Below are positions 45,992 through 53,212 of a DNA stretch of 64,000 nt, in pieces (position 1 is the first letter of the stretch; the number at the start of each line of letters is the position of its first letter). The stretch comes from Dasania marina DSM 21967. Its GTDB lineage: Bacteria; Pseudomonadota; Gammaproteobacteria; Pseudomonadales; Dasaniaceae. Location: positions 307,726 to 371,725 of the forward strand of contig NZ_KB891585.1 in the NCBI RefSeq assembly GCF_000373485.1, read 5' to 3'. A program made the position numbers and the translations under genes. The notes under the pieces were generated by a model. The model searched no databases, was not told where the DNA came from, and worked only from the letters and a program-made list of their open reading frames with translations.

Positions 45992-47139
45992 GCACAGAAA
46001 CCTTTACTAGCGCAGTCGCCACCACAAGGCTGCATCGCCTACCCTTGCAAAACCAGCAAAGCCTAAGAGCCTGGGATGCTGCCGACGAGTTATTGCTTAA
46101 GCATATAGCCAGCCAACAGCTAGTACAGGCCAATAGCAAAGTACTGCTAATTAACGATCACTTTGGCACCTTAAGTGTAAACTTGGCCGCCGCTAATGTC
46201 GCCAGCATTAGTCACTGGGGCGATTCCTATATTAGCCAGCTGGCAACAAAACATAACTTACAAGCTAACCAATTAAATACGTCCTTACATTATCTCAGCT
46301 CAGTGGAAGCATTGATTGAAAGCTATGACCTAATTCTCATCAAGTTACCTAAGGTTACCGCCTTACTAGAAACTCAACTCAATGGTTTAACTCAACACTT
46401 AAACGACGGCGGGCAAATTATTGCAGCAGGTATGTGTAAACATATGCCTATGTCTACGTACAAAATTTTCGAGCGGTTTATAGGCAGCACCTGCACCTCC
46501 AACGCGCATAAAAAAGCACGGCTAATATTTCCGCAAGTTGAATCGCGTGAAATACAAAGCCTGCCCTACCCTATTCGTTTTACTGAACCCAGCTTAGAAC
46601 TTAGCTTAAGCAACCACGCCAATGTATTTTCAAAAGAGAGCTTGGATATAGGCGCTAGATTTTTTATCGAGCAGTTTCAACAACTACCGGCAGCGCAAAA
46701 TATTATCGATTTAGGTTGCGGCAATGGCGTACTGGGCATTATTGCCAAGCGCATCATGCAGCAAAAAAGAATAGACAGTCACATACACTTTGTTGATGAA
46801 TCGTTTATGGCTATTGCCTCAGCACAACAGAATTACCAACAAGCTCACCAACAAAGTAAAGATGCTAGTTTTTATCACAGTGAATGCCTCAGCCAATTAC
46901 CCGGCCTGCCAGTAGACTTAATACTGTGCAATCCACCTTTTCATCAGCAACACAGTACCGGTGACTATATCGCCAAGCGTATGTTTAGCCAGAGTTATGA
47001 GCGCCTTAAACCGCAAGGCCAATTATGGGTTGTTGCCAACCGACATCTGCCTTACGCGCCTTACTTAAAAAATCTTTTTAGCCGCTGCAACACGATAGCA
47101 AAAAACAATAAATTTATTATATATCAATTAGTTAAGTAA
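45988..47139 (+). CDS. rlmG: 23S rRNA (guanine1835-N2)-methyltransferase RlmG
   Basis: The protein (383 aa) aligns over its whole length with E. coli RlmG: LRAWDAADELLLKH, HWGDSYISQLA, IKLPKVTALLETQL, SNHANVFSKESLDIGARFF, the SAM motif IDLGCGNGVLGI, and the catalytic LCNPPFHQQ. It places m2G1835 in 23S rRNA. The start is a TTG that shares bases with the TGA of yejF; no ATG near the expected N-terminus exists. Being coupled to a peptide transporter operon is unusual and probably has no functional meaning. Confidence 0.93.
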   Translation: MSTETFTSAVATTRLHRLPLQNQQSLRAWDAADELLLKHIASQQLVQANSKVLLINDHFGTLSVNLAAANVASISHWGDSYISQLATKHNLQANQLNTSLHYLSSVEALIESYDLILIKLPKVTALLETQLNGLTQHLNDGGQIIAAGMCKHMPMSTYKIFERFIGSTCTSNAHKKARLIFPQVESREIQSLPYPIRFTEPSLELSLSNHANVFSKESLDIGARFFIEQFQQLPAAQNIIDLGCGNGVLGIIAKRIMQQKRIDSHIHFVDESFMAIASAQQNYQQAHQQSKDASFYHSECLSQLPGLPVDLILCNPPFHQQHSTGDYIAKRMFSQSYERLKPQGQLWVVANRHLPYAPYLKNLFSRCNTIAKNNKFIIYQLVK

Positions 47140-47163
47140 GAACTCTCAGATCTATACCGCCTA

Positions 47164-47199
47164 AATAATGCGCCCAGATAGCCGGGCGTAAGCATTATT
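47164..47199 (+). terminator. Hairpin downstream of rlmG
   Basis: Outer stem AATAATGC / GCATTATT (8 bp, perfect) contains an inner GCCC / GGGC stem with a 4-base bulge on the 3' side. No T-tract follows, so it could be a factor-assisted terminator or a processing site for the yej-rlmG mRNA. Confidence 0.5.
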
Positions 47200-47278
47200 G
47201 CGTATGGAAAATTACCGTTTTTTCGCTATCCTACTTAATACATGGAAAGCTTTCCGGAATATTCCAAGGATAGATAGT

Positions 47279-47797
47279 ATGAAACACTCTCTCGACGATG
47301 AGCAACAGGTCCCCAAACAAACCGAATATGACCAGCACTTTGCCAGCCTCATCCAACCATTTATCAAGTCCTACCCGCATTTAAACCCTCTTTTTTTTGA
47401 CGACATCTCATGCCTACATACCCGCATAGATATAGACATACCTAACGGTAAATCGCTATTACACAGCCCGGGCCTATATGCCGACGTACTGCAAACCGAA
47501 CTTTTTATACCCGTATCTCTAGGTAAAGACGGATCTGGACAGCAGCCACAGTATGTTTTCAGCAACCCGCAATTACCGGGCACAGATAGAAGTTTTGAGT
47601 TAAGCGCCACCTTCGGAACCCGCTTTATTGCCTTACAGCTAAAAAGCGAGGCCGACACCAATAATATGCAACCGTTACTGCGCTATGCCCTAGAAATCAT
47701 TGACAAGCTCCATGAGCGTATCAATAGAGTAACTACCAGCAGCGCTATAAAAAAACTACACAACCGTCGGCCGTGCAACCGTTATAAAACGGGATAA
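47279..47797 (+). CDS. Hypothetical protein
   Basis: This soluble protein of 172 residues is not recognised. I place the start at the ATG at 47279 because AAGGA lies about 8 bases before it; the frame stays open further upstream without a better site. The central part (about 50-130) looks beta-rich (LHTRIDIDIPNGKSLL, ELFIPVSLG), the C-terminal ~50 residues look helical and basic (LLRYALEIIDKLHERI). No signal peptide is seen. It stands alone between rlmG and the 61-residue gene. Confidence 0.6.
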   Translation: MKHSLDDEQQVPKQTEYDQHFASLIQPFIKSYPHLNPLFFDDISCLHTRIDIDIPNGKSLLHSPGLYADVLQTELFIPVSLGKDGSGQQPQYVFSNPQLPGTDRSFELSATFGTRFIALQLKSEADTNNMQPLLRYALEIIDKLHERINRVTTSSAIKKLHNRRPCNRYKTG

Positions 47798-47899
47798 ACT
47801 AAAGGTTTATCGATCTTGGCCGATAAGGCTAAGGTAGTCTTAAATATAGAACACCCTTAAATCGCATATTTCAATTTTTCGCAGTAATGAGGTAGCACT

Positions 47900-48085
47900 A
47901 TGGAAATCGGGTCATCCGCTAGCAGCCAGCTAGCCAGCAACAGCCATGAATTACTAGCGGCAAATCTAGCTAAAAAACAACAAGTTGCCGATGGTGAAGC
48001 GGCGCTAAAATTACTGGCCTCAGCTAGTGTGGCAACGGCCAGCCCTGCAGCTAACCCTGGTGGCAGTATTGATATTAAGGTTTGA
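47900..48085 (+). CDS. Small protein, YjfB-like (61 aa)
   Basis: This is a small Ala/Ser-rich protein, with an ATG preceded by a GAGGT Shine-Dalgarno. It starts MEIGSSASSQLA, has a helical middle (LAKKQQVADGEAALKLLASA), and ends GGSIDIKV. The overall pattern, with a helical body and a 'G..I[DN]IKV' tail, resembles the YjfB family of small putative motility proteins, whose function is unknown. The likeness is by eye only. An intrinsic terminator follows about 40 bp after the stop. Confidence 0.6.
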   Translation: MEIGSSASSQLASNSHELLAANLAKKQQVADGEAALKLLASASVATASPAANPGGSIDIKV

Positions 48086-48090
48086 TGACA

Positions 48091-48112
48091 GTTTCTAGTT
48101 TCTAGTTTCTAG
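48091..48112. repeat. 7-bp tandem repeat (GTTTCTA)x3
   Basis: Three exact copies of GTTTCTA lie between the stop codon of the 61-residue gene and its terminator. Short tandem copies like this can change number by slippage. No coding frame is affected. Confidence 0.85.
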
Positions 48113-48126
48113 AAGAGCTTAACGAA

Positions 48127-48154
48127 AAGCCTCTGCTGTGCAGGGGCTTTTTTT
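48127..48154 (+). terminator. Intrinsic terminator
   Basis: A 10-bp stem AAGCCTCTGC / GCAGGGGCTT with one T-G pair, a 3-base loop, and a T-tail. The T-tail overlaps the reverse-strand stop codon of rlmD, so the two convergent genes end within it. Confidence 0.88.
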
Positions 48155-49502
48155 ATGGCTTCTTCTCTAGTAACAACATGCATTCCATATGCTTGGTTTG
48201 GGGGAACATATCGATTAGTGCGGCTTTGCTAATCACGTAACCGCCCTGCTGTAAAATCTCAGCATCTCTGGCCAATGTGGCTGGATTACAAGAGACATAA
48301 AGCAACTGACTAGCGCTATGCTGGGCTAGCACCGTACATAACTGCTTAGCCCCGGCTCTGGGGGGATCTAACACCACTTTATTGGCACTTTGCGCTATGA
48401 CTAGTTGTTCGGCAAATAAATCGGCGACGACAAAAGTAATATTAGTTAAACCATTGTCAGCGGCATTCGCCTGCGCCTTAGCTACCATGGTTTCTACCAG
48501 TTCATAGGCCAGCAACTGCTTGCTAGCAGCCGCCATAGGCAGGGTTAAATTACCTATACCGCAAAAATAATCGGCTACCACATCCTGCTCGTTTAACTGC
48601 AGCCAGGATTTTAAGCACTGTATCATTTGCTGATTAATCGCCGTATTGATCTGGGTAAAGTCACCGGCTTGGTAAGTAATGTTCATATCAGCACTTAAGC
48701 GGTAGCGCTGCGGCAGCGAGCCACTGATAAATAAAGGTGCGGCATAGGGCTGCTCTACATGCAGCACCTTAATAGTGACGGCCAAGGGCTGAGCAAACTG
48801 CTGTAGCTGCGCGTAATCTTGCTCTGGTAATTCTGCCTTAACACTGAGCAACACGGAGAGTTGCTTATCAGCATCCACGACGACGGCACATTCTAATAAC
48901 AACGCACGCTTGCTCAAAGTGCTGAGTAATTGTTTAAGCGCAGGTAAGAATGTATTGATAGCCGGGTCGGCTATCGCACAACTATCTATAGCTATCAACT
49001 CATGGCTATTAGCCTGCCTATAACCCAACATAAAGTGCTTGCCCTTGGCGCTAATGGCAAAACGTACTCGGTGGCGATAATGGTAGGCATCTGCGCTAAG
49101 CGCCGGTTGCCACGCTATGGGCTGCTCCTGACTTTGCTCATGGTGTTTAAATAGCTGCTGCAAATGCTGCTGCTTGGCCTGTAACTGCCCTTGGTAATGA
49201 TAATGTTGGAAACTACAGCCACCACAGCGGCCGTAATACTGGCACGGTGCTGTCACCCGCTGATCAGAAGCCTGTAGCACCTTTATCGTTTCGGCTTCAT
49301 CATGACTTTTACGGTTAGTGGTAAAGCGCACCAACACTTGCTCGCCGGGCAAAGCCCCGGCTACAAAAACGGTTTTGCCTTTATGCTTGGCTATACCACG
49401 GCCGTCACTGCTGATGGCGTCGATAGTTAGCTCATGATTACCCTGCACAGCAAGCCTTTGCTTGGGCTTGAATATGCGTAAATTATTTCTAGGTTTAGCC
49501 AT
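48153..49502 (-). CDS. rlmD: 23S rRNA (uracil1939-C5)-methyltransferase RlmD
   Basis: The protein (449 aa) has a TRAM domain (about 20-80). The Fe-S cluster Cys are in CQYYGRCGGC (C87, C93, C96), with a fourth near residue 173. The SAM domain has DYFCGIGNLTLP and VVLDPPRAGA, and the catalytic Cys is in LYVSCNPATLARD. It makes m5U1939 in 23S rRNA. The N-terminus is short and basic, as usual. It lies 6 bp upstream of nothing on its own strand and is preceded by the AddA-like gene and a small exported protein gene. Confidence 0.94.
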   Translation of the reverse strand: MAKPRNNLRIFKPKQRLAVQGNHELTIDAISSDGRGIAKHKGKTVFVAGALPGEQVLVRFTTNRKSHDEAETIKVLQASDQRVTAPCQYYGRCGGCSFQHYHYQGQLQAKQQHLQQLFKHHEQSQEQPIAWQPALSADAYHYRHRVRFAISAKGKHFMLGYRQANSHELIAIDSCAIADPAINTFLPALKQLLSTLSKRALLLECAVVVDADKQLSVLLSVKAELPEQDYAQLQQFAQPLAVTIKVLHVEQPYAAPLFISGSLPQRYRLSADMNITYQAGDFTQINTAINQQMIQCLKSWLQLNEQDVVADYFCGIGNLTLPMAAASKQLLAYELVETMVAKAQANAADNGLTNITFVVADLFAEQLVIAQSANKVVLDPPRAGAKQLCTVLAQHSASQLLYVSCNPATLARDAEILQQGGYVISKAALIDMFPQTKHMECMLLLEKKP

Positions 49503-49508
49503 AGTGAT

Positions 49509-49781
49509 TTAGCTTAAGGGTTTAGGTAAAAAGGCTTTATAGCGATTAATACATTGGGATTTTCTTTGCGCTAGTAATAGCTCTTCACTGCGCGAGTGAA
49601 AAATCTCTTTATCTATACGCTCGCAAGGTACGGATTTAAAATACTGCCAATCTCTATCGATCACGCGCATCTTGGGCTGAAATTCAGTAGCTTCATTAGG
49701 CTGTTGCGCCCATGAGGCGTTAATAACAAAGCAGAGAGCAAGGGAAACTATCTTAAACGGTTTAATTGTTAATACCTTCAT
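49509..49781 (-). CDS. Small exported protein (hypothetical)
   Basis: The protein (90 aa) starts MKVLTIKPFKIVSLALCFVINASWAQQ, a clear signal peptide with cleavage expected after SWA. The mature ~65 residues are charged and contain two Cys (VPCERIDKEIFHSRSE and KSQCINRYKAF) that could form a disulfide. It does not look like a known family. It starts just after the stop codon of the addA-like gene, so it is probably co-transcribed, and ends 7 bp before rlmD. Confidence 0.7.
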   Translation of the reverse strand: MKVLTIKPFKIVSLALCFVINASWAQQPNEATEFQPKMRVIDRDWQYFKSVPCERIDKEIFHSRSEELLLAQRKSQCINRYKAFLPKPLS

Positions 49782-49783
49782 GT

Positions 49784-52700
49784 TTATAACTCCACTTCTT
49801 GCCAATGAGGTATAGCAGGGAAATACAGCGCTGTTTTAACCGGTATATCCAGCCCCGCATCTTGATGTAGGGCTTGAATTAAATATTGGTACTGCTGTAA
49901 TTGCGGCGTATAAAGACCCAACTCTTTGCTGATGAAATCGGCTAGTGCCTCACCATGCTGTGGGCTAGAGGTTTTGTAATCCACTATCCAACGCACACCC
50001 TCGTCATCAATAAACGATCTATCAATAACCCGCTTAGATACAACATCGTCGCTACAGCTAAGTAATTCATATTCCACATCGGAGCGCTTATGCTGGGGTG
50101 ATAATAACCAACGCGCTTTCGGGTCATTGCTGACATTAGTCATCATATTATCAATAAACACATTAACATCACCCCAGCGCTCTTTGGTTACGCCTTGGCT
50201 GTGGCACAGGCGCCTAACCCACAACACTTTTTGCTCGTCGGATAATCTATCGACATAGCTTACCCCTGCATTAACGCAGTGCTCTAAAATGGCATGGGCA
50301 ATATTGCCTAGCTGTCTGGGGAAGGTGTCTTCATAAAAATCGGGTAGATTATTTTCACTCTCGGGAGGCTGTTTGATATAGAAATCCGCCAGTGGGTTAG
50401 CAAAAGACCATTGCGGTGGTTGCCAATCATCGGCCAAACGATAATGCACAGGGCTGTCTTCCGGTGCATCAAAGGCGATAAGTAATTGTTCGTCATCGCT
50501 ATGGTCGCGGCAAATAGAATAAACAATTTCGTCCTTTACGCTATCCCATATACTTTGTAGCAGTGACTGCTTAGCCGGCGCTTTCACCGCTTCAGCTTCA
50601 TACACGGCCGCCTGGCTAAAGGTCAAATATAACGTACTGATGGCGCGGGTTGCTGCCACATATAACAGGCGCGTATTTTCCAAACTACGACTTTGATCTT
50701 TTTCGTAACGTAAATAGTCGTAAACCGCATCACTTTTGCCAGTAGCCGACAGCGGTGACATCAACAGGTGGTTATCGCCCTGTGCCGATAAATATTCGCG
50801 CCACATCAATAAGGCTTTATCATCCGAGCGCGGCCGCCTATCGAGGCCAGGCAGAATAACCGTATCAAACTCTAAACCTTTAGACTTGTGTATAGTCATT
50901 ACCTGCAAGCAGCTATCATTAGCTTGCGGCGCAGCATATAAACGCGCCACTGCCTCCTCAAACTGAGCCATGGACGATAACAGGCCCGACTGCTCGTGCC
51001 GCTCTAGCAAATTAAGATAATCATCTACCGCTAAATATTCTGCAGAATCGGCCACACAGGCAGGGCCGCCTAAAGCCAGCCATACGCCATGCACTTGCAC
51101 CCGTAAGGCTTGCCTACCGCGCTGTAGGTTAGCGGCCTGTAAAACCTGCCTGACTAGGGCGATACGTTGTTGGCCATAGCGGGATAACCCCTTACACAAA
51201 GCCTCATCGTTAATGGCCTGCTTAACCGTGACTCGTTTTTGTTGCTCGCCCAATAAAACATGTAAATCACTATTATCCAAGGCTATAAAAGGTGTACGTA
51301 ACAACGCTGCCCAAGCTATACGGTCAGCGCTGCTTAACAACGCTTTGGTCAGTGACAATAAATCCATAATCGTACTGTTTTTCGATAGTGGATTAATGTC
51401 GGTAGCCTGCCACTCTATACCGGCAGCAAATAAGGCGGGTAAAATATCATTGAGATGATTACGGGTGCGCACCAAAATAGCAATACTAGCTTGAGGCTTG
51501 TTCGCTATATGTTGTTGCACTAGAGCAACCACTTTTTGCGCTTCTTGCTGCCTGGCATCGTCGCCCAGCAAACCAAACACTTGCACTGCAGAGCTATCAG
51601 TATCGGCTTGATAAGCGCTAGAGTTTTCATAACGTACCGCACCGCGGCCTAAGTTTTCATACTGGGGAAAAGCCTGCTTAAAGGTTTTATTCACCCATTC
51701 CACTATCGTAGGCGTCGATCTAAAATTAACCTGCAAAGACAAAGCTTGTAAGGGTAATTTATTAACCCCCTGCCGCCTCGCCTCTAAGAATAATCCGACA
51801 TTAGCTTCGCGAAATCCATAAATCGATTGCATACCATCGCCGACAATAAACAAGGTATTGGGTGTGTCGGGATTATTTTGATTATGCTCCTGCCAACCTT
51901 CCAGCAAGCACTTGAGCAATTCAAACTGAGTAGAAGCGGTATCTTGAAATTCATCAATTAGAATATGCTTAAGTTGATAATCTAATTTTAAACGTAACTC
52001 CGTTGGGTTTAGCGCATCCCCTAACGACTGTATCGCCGCCAAAGCGATTTGTGAGTGATCCACCTCGCCCTGTTGCTGAAACTCCAACATTAACTCAGCC
52101 ACCAAATGCGGTAACAAGCTGGTTAAGGCCGCTAAGAAATGCCATTGCTCATCAGGGTAATGCAAGGCAGGCATAACCCGTAGCTCATGCAATAGCGTAG
52201 CCAATTCTGCATCGTCGGCCAGCTGGGCTATTAGCTGCAACATGGCCTCTTTGCGCTGTTTGGCCACGACCTTATCACCCGTAGCTGTTTGCGCAGGGAA
52301 GCCGGTATTTTTATTAACCGTTTTACGAAACTCACCCTTAGCGGTTAATAACAACTCAGCGATGGACTGCCAGGCCGCCAACTCACAGCCATCGCCAACA
52401 GGCAAACCTGTGCAGCCGGCTAATAGTGTAATGGGGGAATCACTGTGCTCTTGTTGCAAACAATGGCCGGCATAATCCATTAAGAGCGCCAATTCTGCCG
52501 CCCATGGCGCTAAGCTTTGCTGCAATTTGGCTAAATGATCTTGTACTACCGCCTGCAAGGCCGATTCTAAAATAGCGCGGGGTTGCTCATGTTGATGGAT
52601 AAAAATATGAAATAGCCACTGATCACGGCAACGCAATAAATCCATTAATAATTTTTCAGTTTTGCGCCAATCATTATCCACATGACGCAGCAAACTTTCT

Positions 52701-53212
52701 AAATGCTGAGCTAGCGCTGTATCAGATTCTAAATGCTTTAATAAATTAGCTACTGCCCGTTGATAGATAGGCTCGGCATTATCGGCAATCTTAGGCTGGG
52801 CACCAAAGCTGGCCAGTATAGGCATTTGCCGGGTTAAGCTAGCGCATAAGCTGTCTATGGTTTGTATTTTTAAGCGGCTACTGTTTACCAATAAATTCCA
52901 GTCGCAGGCATGGTCACGTGCCAATACCGCCCTAGCCAAACGCCAGGTAACTTGTTTGTACTCTTCTACAGGCTGATCATTATCGCGGGCAAATAACAAG
53001 GCTTGCATAATACGGTGATGCATTTCAGCCGCGGCTTTGCGGGTGAAGGTAATGGCTAAAATTTCTTCTGGCCTATCCATCCTGGCCAATAAGGTTAATA
53101 CCCGCTGGCTTAATAATTCCGTTTTCCCTGAACCCGCTGGCGCGGTAACGCAGGCGGAGCATAAGGGATTTAAAGCGGCTGCGCGTTGCGCCTGATCTAT
53201 AGGCGCATTCAT
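49784..53212 (-). CDS. AddA-like UvrD-family helicase/nuclease
   Basis: The protein (1142 aa) is a UvrD-type superfamily 1 helicase with a C-terminal RecB-family nuclease. It has Walker A APAGSGKT (24-31), ILIDEFQDT, the NFRSTPTIVEW motif, MTIHKSKGLEFDTVIL and VAATRA. Near the end, WIVDYKTS is the catalytic DxK of the PD-(D/E)xK nuclease. It acts as the AddA-like partner of the next gene upstream, with which it overlaps by 4 bp, for double-strand-break end processing. AddA-type enzymes are less familiar in this class than RecBCD. I leave the symbol open because a stand-alone UvrD-like exonuclease annotation is also used. Confidence 0.88.
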   Translation of the reverse strand: MNAPIDQAQRAAALNPLCSACVTAPAGSGKTELLSQRVLTLLARMDRPEEILAITFTRKAAAEMHHRIMQALLFARDNDQPVEEYKQVTWRLARAVLARDHACDWNLLVNSSRLKIQTIDSLCASLTRQMPILASFGAQPKIADNAEPIYQRAVANLLKHLESDTALAQHLESLLRHVDNDWRKTEKLLMDLLRCRDQWLFHIFIHQHEQPRAILESALQAVVQDHLAKLQQSLAPWAAELALLMDYAGHCLQQEHSDSPITLLAGCTGLPVGDGCELAAWQSIAELLLTAKGEFRKTVNKNTGFPAQTATGDKVVAKQRKEAMLQLIAQLADDAELATLLHELRVMPALHYPDEQWHFLAALTSLLPHLVAELMLEFQQQGEVDHSQIALAAIQSLGDALNPTELRLKLDYQLKHILIDEFQDTASTQFELLKCLLEGWQEHNQNNPDTPNTLFIVGDGMQSIYGFREANVGLFLEARRQGVNKLPLQALSLQVNFRSTPTIVEWVNKTFKQAFPQYENLGRGAVRYENSSAYQADTDSSAVQVFGLLGDDARQQEAQKVVALVQQHIANKPQASIAILVRTRNHLNDILPALFAAGIEWQATDINPLSKNSTIMDLLSLTKALLSSADRIAWAALLRTPFIALDNSDLHVLLGEQQKRVTVKQAINDEALCKGLSRYGQQRIALVRQVLQAANLQRGRQALRVQVHGVWLALGGPACVADSAEYLAVDDYLNLLERHEQSGLLSSMAQFEEAVARLYAAPQANDSCLQVMTIHKSKGLEFDTVILPGLDRRPRSDDKALLMWREYLSAQGDNHLLMSPLSATGKSDAVYDYLRYEKDQSRSLENTRLLYVAATRAISTLYLTFSQAAVYEAEAVKAPAKQSLLQSIWDSVKDEIVYSICRDHSDDEQLLIAFDAPEDSPVHYRLADDWQPPQWSFANPLADFYIKQPPESENNLPDFYEDTFPRQLGNIAHAILEHCVNAGVSYVDRLSDEQKVLWVRRLCHSQGVTKERWGDVNVFIDNMMTNVSNDPKARWLLSPQHKRSDVEYELLSCSDDVVSKRVIDRSFIDDEGVRWIVDYKTSSPQHGEALADFISKELGLYTPQLQQYQYLIQALHQDAGLDIPVKTALYFPAIPHWQEVEL

